Shown piece after piece: positions 22,918 through 34,750 of a DNA stretch of 64,000 nt. The stretch spans positions 14,900,932-14,964,931 of the forward strand of contig CM034613.1 of the NCBI GenBank assembly GCA_020091685.1, read 5' to 3'. The notes under the pieces were generated by a model, which was given only the letters and a program-made list of their open reading frames with translations, made no database searches and had not been told where the DNA came from. The position numbers and the translations under genes are program-made. Each line of letters opens with the position of its first letter. Within the stretch, counting starts at the first letter, position 1. The stretch is from Lutjanus erythropterus. Taxonomy: Eukaryota; Chordata; Actinopteri; Lutjaniformes; Lutjanidae.

Positions 22918-23826
22918 GTCGCAAGATTTCCAAAAAGAGCATCAGCTCTCAGGAATGCTGTTGCGCCAGTGGTTTGCTGTTGTTGTGCTTATTGTCAGAT
23001 TCAAAGCAGTATTTTTGATTTAATCTTTTAACAAAAGAGAAGTACGTTGACCTGAGGAAAAAAATAAGGTTCGCAGGGATACATTGATGAGATTTGCTCC
23101 TTAGGTATCAAAGTTTGCTATTGGATAATGTGTCATTTTTCTATGCTGGTCGGTGCCGTTAAAGTAGTGAAGTTTGGTTCCCAGCCCTCATTTGTGACCC
23201 TCTGCCACTAGCCTAACAGTAAGCTACAGTATAAATGCAATTCATAGTATTTATAGTCTCTCTCTCTGTCTCCCCTCATGGTTCTGACACAATAAAGCCT
23301 AGTTTCTCTTTCTGTATTTCTGCAAGGCTGAAGCACTCACATTGGAGAAATATAATAAGCATGCAAGATAATAGTAGTGTGCATTGCTAAGCAAGCACGT
23401 TAATTAAATGGCACAATGCAGTGGTTGGTTTATTGTATGCCACATGTCAGGGCAAAATGTTAGAGAGCTGAGTGGTTGGTGTTTGTTTTTAAACTACTTT
23501 TTGTATAAAGGTTTCATTCTGTTACTTAGCTGTGTGCACACTCTAAGCTTTTCAGCTGCCCTGCAAGGCGTGAGTAAAGTTACTGAATCAAACTGAACAT
23601 AGTGGTTAAAATTCAAACATCTAGCTAAGAGACACAGACACTGCAGCCCAGAGCAAGGCTGAAACGCAAGTCAGTATTGAACTGGATATCTATATTGCCC
23701 CTTTTTTGTTGTGTGCTTGCATATTACCATCGAGAACATGAAAAACTACTACATAAAACTGACACAGTCTGCTCTCTTGTGGTCAAAAATCACCTAATAG
23801 CAGCTTTAAATATTGTACAAACCACA
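22918..23826. other. Unique non-coding stretch
   Basis: About 900 bases with no supported gene. A short CT run lies at about 23256-23272. Frames at 23408-23596 and 23677-23862 are short, and the latter runs into the fold-back element that begins at 23827. Confidence 0.45.
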
Positions 23827-24965
23827 TTAAAGGGCTTATTCGTCCCAAGATCAAAAATATAGATTTTTCCTCTCACCTGTTGTGCTGTTTATTCATCTAG
23901 ACAGTTTTGATGTGAGTTGCTGGAGTTTGGAGATATCAGCAGTAGAGATGTCTGCCTTTTCTTAAATATAATGGAACTAGATGGCACTCTGGTGGTGATG
24001 GTGCTTAAAGCGCCAAAAAGTACGTTTAAAAAATTCAACAGCAGTGTCTCTTTACCGAAATCATAACCTGGTTACTCAAGATAATCCACAGACCTTGCTG
24101 TAGGTTCATGAAGGAGCTATTTTCTTTCTACTGAACTATGACCACCAACCATATCACCACTAATGATGTGCAGATAGACTCTGAGTTCATCCAAATCCGC
24201 ATGCACGCATAAATCACCCACCCAACACCCACCGAAACTTGTCTGTACCTTTTAAGTTCAGTCATGCAGCTCAAGGTTTCAAGGTGATTTCTTCATTGTA
24301 TGTAGTAATGATGTTCTTAAACAATTTACTTCAATGATTAGAGAGGCCGCTGCAGTCGCTTTAAACTTCTCCATGCATAATTTAGCTAATTTTCAGTCAA
24401 TTATTGTAACACTTTTATATTTTTGTTTGCAGCTAGCATTAGCAGCAATTGCCAGGATTGACAGGACGAGAAGAAACAGAATTAAATAGTAAAAGAAGTT
24501 GTGCAGCTGTGACCTGTGTGTAAATGTGCACACAGGGTCTCTCTTACTGGTGAGCTGCACCCTACTCCCCACCCTCAACCAATCTGATATTAATCAGATT
24601 CATGAATAGGATTGGAGGTTACAGTGTCCTATTAATGATGCAATGGTGATACAGTTGGCGAGTGTAGTTCAGGTTGTAGAAGGAAAGTCGTTCATATATG
24701 AAACTGCTCACAATGTCTGTGGATTACTTTAAAATAACCGGGTCATGATTTTTGGAAAGAGGCATTGCTGCTGAGATTTTAAGTGTATTTTTTTCCATTT
24801 TAAACACCACAAGCTGAATGCCATTTTGTTTCTTTAATATTTGTGCAAAGGCAGACATCTGTACAGATGATATCTCCAGAATTCAGCAATCTAGATGGAT
24901 AAATAGCACTTTAGATATAAGGGAAAATATGTATTTTTGACTTTTGGGGTGAACTGTCCCTTTAA
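23827..24965. mobile_element. Long-arm fold-back DNA element with TTAA at both ends
   Basis: TTAAAGGG at 23827 and CCCTTTAA at 24965 bound two long inverted arms of about 340 bp (23827-24170 and 24630-24965). Facing landmarks, given as left arm then complement of the right arm, are AGATGTCTGCCTTT (same in both), CTTAAAGCGCCAAAAAGTAC versus TTTAAAATGGAAAAAAATAC, AATCATAACCTGGTTA versus AATCATGACCCGGTTA, and AATCCACAGAC (same in both). TTAA at each edge fits a piggyBac-like target duplication. The roughly 460-bp centre has no transposase frame. It matches a family I know as abundant in percomorphs. The arms are diverged and the element is non-autonomous. Confidence 0.82.
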
Positions 24966-25538
24966 ACCTACATTACTTACTTAGAAACACATTTTAATTT
25001 TGATCCTGCTTCCAAAGCTTCAGGTCACTTTGCCCATCCAACATAAGTTGCAATAATTCTGTTCTTCACCGTCGCACAAATACTTTCAATCAGACTCCAT
25101 TCAATACTCCACAATCACTTCTATCATTTACACAGAGCCTCTTCTGGGCAGCCGAGTGCTCAGTAAAACATGATCTATGTGCAAATGCTCGTGTAAAGTA
25201 GCCTCAATAGCTGCCATGCCTTATTGTATACAGCACAAACAGATCACCTGCATTCATATTCCAGGCCTGCAGCTAAACAAGTCCAGAGAATATTCTGCGC
25301 TCTTTGGTGTCTTATCTGTAACGTAGACGAAACCATGCAGCACGACTCCGGGACGGGGACACATTCCACCACAAAGAGCAACGCACTTGCCTTTACCAAC
25401 TGCATTTTCCCCTCCTTTGTGTGTGTGGGTGTGCCTGTGTGTTCCGGACAGGAGTTAAATGGGTTGTAGAGTGCCAACAATGTGTGAGTGTGTGTCCTAC
25501 AGCGAGGTTAAATGGTTCGTGGAACAACACCACTGACA

Positions 25539-25577
<39 letters not shown>

Positions 25578-26342
25578 GTGTGTGTACCCATGCGGGCGTG
25601 CATGTTGCTGTTGACAGATGCGTTTTTCTGCTGACAGCTGTGATCAACGGTGAGCACCCCTGGCTTGCCACCAAGCTATTACTTAATTCATTGACATTTT
25701 GTGTAATTGCCTCGGGGCAGTTTGCAGAGGAGGTACGGGGTTCTAATGGGATTAGATTAGAGAAATACAATTACCATTTCACATAGAAAGGGAATAATCT
25801 TTGAGCAGCTCTACAACTCTGTGGAGGTGGAGGGAAAAAAGAGCTAGTTGAACTGTATATATATCTATATGTGTAAAGACAGGCTTGTAATTGTAATGTA
25901 ATTACATAATTAGGGTACAAAAAGGGTAACTGTATTCCCGTACAGTTATGGAAAGTAAAATTTGGTGGTCCTGGATTTACTGTATTCTGTATCTTGAACT
26001 CTTATTTGTTGTGTCTACTTGTTATGTGTAGGACTACAGATGGAATTAGTGTCTTACTAAATCTGGTGCAACCATGTTTTCAATTTTAAGTGATCAATGC
26101 TATTGCACACTATCCTTTTAGTAAACTAAACTCAGTGAAAACAGCTAATCTTACATTTGCTAATTAATTATCATGGCCTCCAGTGAAAGACTGCATTCAC
26201 TGGGTATTAATTCCACCGATATTTTGTTTTTTATTCAGAAAAGGAGAACAACATCACAGTTCAGTGAAAGTTCTGCCTTCAGCTGTAAGTGTTGTCATCA
26301 TCCAAGAAATCAACAGTTGCTTTAAAGAAATATTTACAGGTA
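24966..26342. other. Unique stretch around a GT microsatellite
   Basis: No gene is supported. The overlapping frames at 25224-25480 and 25393-25786 on both strands run through GT/CA-rich sequence and encode V/C or T/H runs, so they are repeat by-products. Confidence 0.5.
25541..25575 (+). repeat. (GT)n microsatellite
   Basis: About 17 uninterrupted GT units, ending in GCGTGGTGTGTGT. GT-rich flanks from about 25420 add imperfect units. Confidence 0.95.
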
Positions 26343-26343
26343 A

Positions 26344-26480
26344 GACCAACTGCTAACGTTAGCTCCACATACCAACTGCTAAGTTTCACCCTACATACCA
26401 ACTGTTGACCAACTGCTGATGTTAGCTATACAGAACAACTGCTCACGTTAGCTACACAAAAGAACTAGTAACATTAGCTT
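26344..26480 (+). repeat. ACCAACTGCTAACGTTAGCT minisatellite
   Basis: Five to six degenerate units of about 26 bases begin ACCAACTGCT or ACAACTGCTC and continue with a GTTAGCT(A/C)CACA-like tail. The core AACGTTAGC(T) is near-palindromic. Confidence 0.65.
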
Positions 26481-26814
26481 AGTTTACTAGAAGTTTGGCT
26501 GTGAATAGTGTACTTAACAAAGCATATTTAAATGTGCATAATATTCACACAGAACAGAGGAAGGATACGCTGGACATACATTTTACCATATTTGGTACTG
26601 AGGTTATCAAAAAATAACAGAAAAAAATCAAGTTACATTACTTCAATATTGTGATACTAGGATTAGATTACTAACTACACTTTTAATAATGTAGTTATTA
26701 GTAAACGTATGAGAATTTGTAAAGTAAACCTTCCAACCCTGTGTTTAGAATTAGTTAGAAGAAGAAAATAAGTTGTCTTTTTTTGTCCTGTATGTGCACC
26801 TGGCATGCTTCCAC

Positions 26815-26853
<39 letters not shown>

Positions 26854-28888
26854 AAGTGAGTGAGAGAGTGCGAAAAGACACTCTTTCACTGCGGCTTTGG
26901 GTTTTTCTTCCCTCCTTTCTCTTCCCCGGGTTTATCATGGTGGCTTGCCATGGCAGCCTCAGAAATGGCCTGTCAGGGCTCTTGGAAATGTCGATGTGCA
27001 GATAATGACATGTTGAAAGCCCTGAACCACCAGCTTGTCACCTGCTGGTAATTGGTTCTTCTACCAGTTTATTGTCTCCAGCTGCACTGCTCATCACTGA
27101 TATTCCTATTTTAGAAACAGAGGAAGGGCGAGAGAGAAAGAGACAGAGATAAATATGAACATTTCGCGCATATGCATATGGTTTGGACAGGCTGCAGGTG
27201 CACGTTAGCCAGTGAGTAAATGTATATTTGGGTACACTGATGATTATTTGGCACCTCCCTTAGAGTAGTTTAAGCGTACATAGAAAAAAAAGTGAAAAAG
27301 CAGTAGTTTACTACATTTAAATAGTTGAAGAAAACACATGGGGCACTTATTTATCTTATCTTGCTGTTTCCAACTTTGCGGGTGCAGAGCAAGATAACCC
27401 AAGCAATCCTCAAGCTGTTTCAATATTTTAAACCATAATCAAACGTCTTTTGGCATTGAGAAGATTGCATTGAGTCCAGGCTTAGCATCAACACTACTGA
27501 AGTTTAATCTGCTGTGAAGGCAGAGCTTCTGTGTCGAGGTTTTTTCCTCTGGAAGATAAGAGAATCACATGTTACACTGCAGATATTGAGCCTCGGCGCT
27601 GGACATTGCCCTCTGGCTGCTATTGCATGGAACATAACTTGCCTTTTGTTGCAAAGAAAGTATTCCCTCGCCACCTGATTTGCAGCACTGGGCATGAAGA
27701 GCCTCCAGCGCATCTTTGTCATTTAAAAACCTGTGTTTGCATTTCCCATTTTTTTTTTGCTGTGTCAGTGACTATGCAGAACAGCTGTCTGTTACAAATC
27801 TTTAAAGTCCTCAGTATAACTCCACATATTCAAACTGTGGAATGTGTGCGAGTGATAAAATATAGTCGATGCCACCAACAACAGGCACTGCTGTTTGCAC
27901 CACACTCCATACCATTATCACTGAGTGGAAAACACATATGACAAAATCTTATTTAGCCTATTCCCAGTTAATTAGCGTAAAGCTTTTACATTTTCTGTTT
28001 GGAATAAATATAGGACTTTGCAGCTAGCATCAGCAGCACTTGCCATCCTTAACACTAAAATAAACCCAGACACAGTACAAAGTACAGATCTCGCTTGCCC
28101 TGGGGAAAACATTGCCTAGATTCAAGTGAGTACAGTTAAGGTCAGACATTTAGGGGAAATAAAAACGTATTTGAGCGGTGGGGATCTTTAAGGGAGCCGT
28201 AATGTGTACCAATTTAAAAATAAATACTAAAAGCCATGGTCACCTCATGCTATTCCAATACCTTCATTAGAAATACAAAACTGTAATATTGAACAATCCC
28301 AAACATGATAAACTCGTTCCTACAGGAAATATACATCAAATGACAGAGGCCAGATGCACTGAAATCGCTGTTTCTGCACCATTTGTCCCTAGCAATCAAC
28401 AGCTTATATTTCATGTCTCGTTCAAGCCTTATTTCCTATGTTCTGGGTCAAATATATATAAGACTGCACATCTGTGCTTTTCTTCAAGGTCCAGCTCAGG
28501 AGAGACCTATTCATATTGGCCAACAAGTTGTCGATATTAAATGTCATTATTGAGCGATTCGCACACCACCTTGCCTGTGTCCTCTTTTCACTGAGAAGTG
28601 CTTAAGTTTCTCTCATTCATCTTGACCTTGCAGTCAGCATGTGTCTCCATTCAAAGGGCGCAGGAGATTATGGCAGTTCAGTGATTTTGTCAAAGGATGG
28701 CTGGGGTGATGATTTATCAGGCACCCTCTATTAATTTTTCAAACACAAATGATGGTCATGAATCATGCTATACGCTGACCGCCCCCTTCTTGACCAATGT
28801 TGACCTTTGCATACATCTTGAATGGCTAATTTGCTAATGCTTCAAAGTTGCCCACACGCTGCGTCTCAGTGAACGCGGTGACTTTGAT
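26481..28888. other. Unique block with a second GT microsatellite
   Basis: No gene is supported. The 136-codon plus-strand frame at 27531-27941 overlaps a minus-strand frame and has no recognised domain. The 3' part (about 28600-28885) is non-repetitive, moderately GC-rich and directly abuts the tandem array. It could be constrained non-coding DNA, but only a cross-species alignment could show that. Confidence 0.4.
26817..26852 (+). repeat. (TG)n microsatellite
   Basis: About 17 TG units, followed by GAAGTGAGTGAGAGAGTG. The cysteine/valine and threonine/histidine runs in frames here are translations of this repeat. Confidence 0.95.
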
Positions 28889-30647
28889 GAGTTTTGACTG
28901 TTTTTTGGGGGGTTTCTGAAGTTTATACAGAACAACACGTGTTAACAATGACATTTCTCTGCTCTCCCAACAAATATTTTAAAGAAAAGAAGAAAAAATA
29001 CATCACTATCTCCATTTTATAACCCCTTTTCCCTCAATAATAACCTTTTTACCTTCTCTTACAGGAGGAAAATACCTAAACTTGATTTTTTTTGGCCACT
29101 TGAGAGCAGTGAAACAAGTTATTGACATATTATTAGCTTATAAAATGGTTGTGATTAACAGGTTAGTTAACAGCTGCCCATTTACACATCCAGCAGACAC
29201 AAAGTCATGCTTTCAGCCACCTGGTCCAATATTTACTCCCTTTTTTGGCTCTGTTTTGGTCTCCACCACCTCTTGAGGAAGACAACAATGTTAAATGTTA
29301 GGGTTTTTTTTTCAACTTTGCAGAAAAACAGCGACTTTTTTGAATTCTCTCCCCAAATTTGCACATCCTAATTACTTGACTTGAACCTTGACTAATTCTT
29401 CTGTTTGTATAAAGTGTTTGGCCTCAACTGAGAGTGTTAATTGAGTTTTGAATGTTTTGGGGTGTTTAGTGAAGTTTCTACAGAGGATGCGTGTAACAAC
29501 AGATGCACTCCTCCTGTCTCTCAACAAATGTGTTTAAAAAAAGACAAAACAGATATTAACACCTCAATTTTGTGACCCACTTTCTCTCACTAATAATTTT
29601 TACACTCCCTTACAGGAGGAAAATACTATTCTTTGGCCACTTAGGGGCCACGAAACAAAATATTAACACATTTTTGGCACATTAAATTGTTATGATGGAC
29701 AGGTTAGCAAACAGCTGTGTCTAGCCACCTGGTATTTAGTCACTTTTTAGCTCTGTTTTGGTCTCCACCATCTCTTGAAAAAGATATAATGCTTCTTTAG
29801 AGTTGTTTCCCTTATAACATCTGTTTGTTGTGGGCAGAACATACACGTAGATGAGAGAGAGAGACCGAACCAAAATAGCAATTTTGCTTCAGTATGATGC
29901 ATCCACTCACAGCAATTAATTTCTTGTCTTGTGTCATTGTGGGTTGACGCACATCAACTCTGCTGAAAAACAACAATTTCGTCGCATTCATTCCCCAAAT
30001 TGGCACATCCTGATTACTTTACCTTGACTAATTCTTCTGTTTGTATAAAATGTCTGTGTCTGTCTGAGAGTGTTAATTGAGTTTTGACTGTTTTTGGTCT
30101 TTACTGATGTCTATACAGAGGATGTGCGTAACAACAAATCGAACAATGACACTCCTCCGGTCTCCCGACAAATATTTTTTTAAAAAAGAGAAAAAAAACC
30201 CAGAAAAACATCTCCATTTTCTGACCCCCTTTTTCTGACTGATAACTTTTTACAATCACTTAAAGGAGGAAAATGCCACATTAACTTTATTTGGAAACAT
30301 GTTTTTGGCCACCTGGTCTAATATTTCCTCTCCTTTTAGCTCTGTTTTAGTCTCCACCATCGCTTGAGAATGATATAGGCGTAAGGCCTAGTTAACACTG
30401 TTTTTTAAGGGTTATTTTCCTTAAAACATCTGCTGGTTGTGGGCAGAATATGCATGTAGATGACAGAGAGTCGAGACCGAACTGAAACAGCAAATTTGCA
30501 TCACACTAATTAATTGTGTCACATCAGCTCTCCAGAAAAACAGTAATTTTGTTGCCTTCACTCCCCGAATCAACACATCTTAATTACTTTACTTTTGACT
30601 GTGGTTCCTGAAGTCTATACAGAAGATCCGCATAACAACCGACAGAC
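28889..30647 (+). repeat. Tandem array of a ~550-640 bp unit (copies A-D)
   Basis: Copies begin with GAGTTTTGACTG-type sequence at 28889 (A), 29443 (B) and 30079 (C). A truncated fourth start lies at 30593 (D). Each full unit then has, in order, CAGAGGATGCGTGTAACAAC, CTCCCAACAAATATTTT, GACCCCCTTTTTCTCAC, TTACAGGAGGAAAATAC, TTTGGCCACTT, GCAAACAGCTG, AGCTCTGTTTTGGTCTCCAC, TGTGGGCAGAACATAC-GTAGATGA, and CATCCTAATTACTTTACC-TTGACTAATTCTTC. Copies differ by substitutions and internal deletions, so the array is old. The TTTTGGTCTCCACC core ties it to the dispersed repeat at 12129. Confidence 0.75.
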
Positions 30648-32328
30648 CTCGGCATGGTGGATTACAGTGTAGTGTGGTGAGCGAGCCATTACAGCCTGCC
30701 CTCTTTCATGGCTGTAATTTTGTCTATATGGCGCCGATGATTGGATCTCGAAGGATGTCCTTGACCTTTCGGAGCAAGACCATGTCATTCGTCTTTAACA
30801 AGCATCATAATACCTGTGGTTTGAGAAAAAAAGAGATGAGAACCCCTTGAAGACTTTACAGGGGTCAACAGCCTTTCAAAACGGCTGTTTGTGCAAGACT
30901 AACTCATGACAGAATGTGTTAACAAGGGTGTGACAGGAGGTGGTGGCTGTATTTCACACTATTTCATCTGTCATGTAAGGATATCATAAGTTTAATGGCG
31001 ACTGCTCTCAGCCGGTGACGTTTAACCGGCTTCCATTATTAGAACTGTTTCACTCTGATTTATCTCTTCATTTTGACCATTGGGTTCTTTTTTTTTTTTC
31101 CCCCCACTTCTCGCCTCACCAATTTCTCCTGCAGGGGATCGAAAGTGGTGAATCTTGAGTCGTGGTCTTGTCAGGTGTTGTGAAAATCCACTTGGCCCAG
31201 CAATTCATCAGTAACCACATTCAGCGCACACATCCCTTCATCTATCTCCCCGGAACCATAAAAATCAATTGATTTGGCCTGCAAAGCGCTTGGCTTCTTT
31301 TTTATCACGGTTTCTTATGATTTCGGTTGAACAGGCTGCTGGAGGCGGTTAAACTCTGTTACAATACATCCTGCTGCAGGTGTCAAATTTATGATTATAC
31401 ATTTGTCAGAATGGTTGTAATAGATCTGAGATAATTTATTTGTTTAATAACAAAAAAGTGGGTCCTCCTCTATATATACCTATATGTGTGTGTAATGGCC
31501 TGTTTTTTCTACTGTTGTTTTTGTTTGTTTGTAACTTAAAGGACAGAAAATCATGTTCTCACGGTGAAAAAAAAAGACTTGCAGTGTACAGAGTACTACA
31601 ACAACTAAAAAAGACTAAAAGACAAAGCATTAACATATGTCAGAAAGAGTAGAAATCAAATAAATAGGTTGTACATGCGTGGGTAGAAAATCCATAAAAT
31701 GTATGCAGTGTATGTATATCAAAATCTACAGTGAATTAGTGTCAAATGGGCGTCGAATGAAATGAGTACATTGTATTTTCCATATGAATGATAATAAGGG
31801 ACTGTATGAAAATTATTGGAGATGGGAGGAGGGCTGGTTTTATTTCATTAGCAGAGCAATGCTGTAGGTATTATTAATGTTTTCTTTGGATCCGCCCCCT
31901 GACTAACAGTGCTATATTGCAATATAATATAGTAAACATGAAAAAATATTTAATATGCACCCAGTCTTTATGCAAAGCAGTTAGGGCTAAAACTACAAGC
32001 AAATGTGTGAACTGGGCCCAGGTGCCAACTTAAAGCTACTGCTTGGAGGATTCTTCAAAGCCTCAGTATTTTATGACCTGGAAATTAGATTCAACAATCA
32101 ACTACCTTTCTCCAGAATCGCTTGGAGCAACTTTAATTGGTGCTGATGGACTCGAGCCAGGATTGGAAATTAGCACCATCCACCAAGCAAAAGCTGGTAA
32201 AATATTAAAAGTGTCTGGTAGATTTCAGACACAAAATAATGATTTACTTGTTAGTTTCTGGAAACTTTGAACGTCCATCTGTCAGTGGCTGGTTTGCATT
32301 TTAAAAAGAAAATTTACTGAGCGTAGCA
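30648..32328. other. Segment separating array copies D and E
   Basis: About 1.7 kb, mostly non-repetitive. About 30655-30800 is GC-richer and non-repetitive (GAGCGAGCCATTACAGCC, ATGGCGCCGATGATTGG). About 32041-32270 is a decayed dispersed repeat. No gene is supported. The 75-codon frame at 32043-32270 is repeat-derived. Confidence 0.45.
32041..32270 (+). repeat. Decayed dispersed repeat sharing a segment with 42981-43047
   Basis: The interval 32071-32135 (TATGACCTGGAAATTAGATT, CAACAATCAACTACC, TTTCTCCAGAATC) aligns with 42981-43047 (CATGACCGGGGAATGAGACT, CAACAATCAGTTATC, TTTCTCCATATTT). Downstream GGACTCGAGCCAGGATTGG, AATTAGCACCATCC and CAAGCAAAAGCTGG match a repeat pattern I know from percomorphs. 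Confidence 0.5.
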
Positions 32329-33287
32329 AAATGTTCTCTCCCAACAAATATTTTAAAACAAACAAACAAACATGACCATCTCCATGTTCTGACCCCCTTC
32401 CCCTAATAACTTTTTTTTATATAGCCCCTTATAAAGGCATAATACTTACACTTGAATTTTCTGGCCACAGGGGGACAGAAAAACAAAGCTTACACATATC
32501 ATTAGCTCATAAAGCTGCCTTGGCGAACAGGTTGGCAAACAGCTGGCTATCTACACATCCAGCAGACAGAGTGCAACATTAACATTCACATATAAACACA
32601 TTATTATTAGCAATGATCTTGATGATGATGATATTTTACAGGTTAACAATAAACTTTATTGCCCAAAATGACACCAGGGCACTGAGACAGGAAACTTTTA
32701 CAGGTGTTTTTAATAATTATAGATGACTATAAGTGAAAAGAAACACAAAAAAAGAGCAAAACATGGTTCGAAAATACACAGAATGTTGCATTATGTTCTG
32801 GTTTTAAAAGAGTTTTAATTTGGGCACATTTTGGACAACATATATGCTGATCCTGATGTAGGCTGATATAGCTGATGTTTTTTTTTTTAGCTTGGATTTG
32901 GTCTCCACCACCTTTTAACGAGGATTTTTGGTTGTGTACAGTGGCTATTTAGTTTTCCTTGCAATCTCGTTTTGCTGTGGGCAGAACACACATGTAGATG
33001 AGAGCGTTGATTAAACCAAAATACTAAATTAGCATCTGTAAAAAACAAAATAATTATCTGAAAGATGCTAAAAAGTTAAAGGGCAACAAACAATGGCACA
33101 TCAAATCACTCACATCAATTAATGTCTTGTTAATTAAAGTCATAGCGGGTTGGCTCACAGCAGCTCTCTGGAAAACCAGGAATTCTGTCGCATTCACTCC
33201 ACAAATGGGCGCATCCTAATAACTATACCTTGACTAATTATTTTGTTCGTATGATGAGTCTCACCTCAACTGTGAGTGTCAATTAAC
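32329..33287 (+). repeat. Array copy E, 5'-truncated, with internal expansion
   Basis: It starts in mid-unit at ATGTTCTCTCCCAACAAATA and follows the unit order to GCAAACAGCTGGC, CATCCAGCAGACAG, TTTGGTCTCCACCACC, TGTGGGCAGAACACACATG, CATCCTAATAACTATACC and GTGAGTGTCAATTAAC. About 290 extra bases (near 32585-32880) sit where copy B has a short joint. It lacks the first 70-80 bases of the unit, which is roughly the part present as copy D at 30593-30647. Confidence 0.7.
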
Positions 33288-34195
33288 AAATGTGACACTC
33301 AAACACTGGTGTGTGTTGCACCGTGGAAACTAATACTTTGATTATTTTGTATTAAACTGAATAATTCAATCCTGAGCAAAAGTTGGAGTAATTATACTAT
33401 TCTTTGGGCACTTTTACAGTTTATTTGACTTAACTGGAACACAGTTACAACAGCAACAAACAATATCAGTAAAAGAATAGTGAGAAAGGAGTAACATATG
33501 CCTTGAGGTTCTTTCTTTTATGATAATTACCACTGAAAAGCATGAAAGTATGTTTACAGCAGCGCAGCTCATTAAAAGCTGCACAGAGTTACCCATCATT
33601 TGAGTCCAGCGTCATTGTCGAGTTTCTCAAATAGAATGGTCACCTTGCAATTAGGGCTCGGTGACACTGTGATCTAAATGCCGCCTAAAGAGAGGCCCAC
33701 TGTCTCAGACTTGTCTCAGTCGATGCTTATTCTTAGCTGAGGACAATTACTGAAATACTGACTCATTAGTTTCCTTCACATCCTTTTCAACAAAGTGTAA
33801 TCTATCTCCCTTGTAGCCACATCCTGTCTGGGATGTTTTCAATTACTCACTGTGTCCCATTCTCTGCTTTACCATCTCAGCGAAATTCTCCTCCTCCCTG
33901 TAACTGTCCATACAGACAGCCTACAGTAGCCGCCTGTCTGTACGCATTACACTTCTCATGAAGTCAAAATCAATGGTTAAGTGTTTTCTATGACATATGT
34001 ATTGCACTATATGCCACCTACATGCCAGTATCTGGTTCAATAATGACAGAAAAGTTCCTACGGAGATATTTTGGGGTGTTTTTAATGGTATTTCAGTTAG
34101 ATTAAAATGCACCAGAGCACATAAGGAGAGTATATTTGTTCAACTTTGCAACTTTATTCACTGATTTCCCTCTGATGTTGGCTGCTCAGTTTCAA
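33288..34195. other. Unique non-coding stretch
   Basis: No gene is supported. About 33610-33760 (CAATTAGGGCTCGGTGACAC and around it) is non-repetitive and not low-complexity. I see no second copy. Confidence 0.4.
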
Positions 34196-34750
34196 CTTGT
34201 TGCTAAACTGGCTAACTGTAGCTAACTGTTAGCTGCCATTAGTGAACAAGAGAACTGGGCCCAGTGGCCTCCCAGTGAACACGTCACTGGGACGAACACA
34301 GCCCCTAAAGTAATTTAGCTAACCGCTAACCTCCGTTAGCTCGGTTAGCCGTTACTTAGCAACAAAACCACCTCAGTACTGTAGCCTTTTTCCCCACTGA
34401 GGTAATGCACAGTGACAGGAAACATGCCACCAACAAAGAAGCAAAGTCCCTCCCCTTGTGGCGGACCACCATGAGATCTAACTTTAAAATTACTATTTAA
34501 AATGACAGGAGTTCACTGAGCGGTTTTACACAGAATTAAACTATGAAAAACCTTCAACTCTCTTGGAAATTATCTTTTAAATTGTCAAACATCGTGTGCA
34601 ATTCAATGGCGCAATTCAGACTGTAACAAAAAAATGATTTATCTCTCGCCACCGACTACCGTTCATATTTCTTTCCAAAGTAAGGTCCCATAGGACACAC
34701 TGGAAAGGGAGCGACATTGCCTCTCTATAAGCACTCCGTTAGCCACTTCA
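34196..34750. repeat. Probable dispersed repeat rich in GCTAAC/GTTAGC
   Basis: The left part is dense in GCTAAC and GTTAGC words in both orientations (34205-34370). It continues through GGCGGACCACCATGAGATC, TTGGAAATTATCTTTTAAA and TAAGGTCCCATAGGACACAC to CCTCTCTATAAGCACTCCG. I associate this order with a percomorph repeat. No second copy lies in the window, so boundaries are estimates. Confidence 0.4.

Noticed and set aside
25393-25786. Overlapping frames of 121 and 125 codons on both strands
   Set aside because: Both run through the GT microsatellite, giving CV and HT runs; neither has any other recognisable content.
26675-27051. Frames around the second GT microsatellite
   Set aside because: Same reason: translated dinucleotide repeat.
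32043-32270. 75-codon plus-strand frame
   Set aside because: It is the translation of a dispersed repeat fragment that also occurs at 42981-43047 without the frame.
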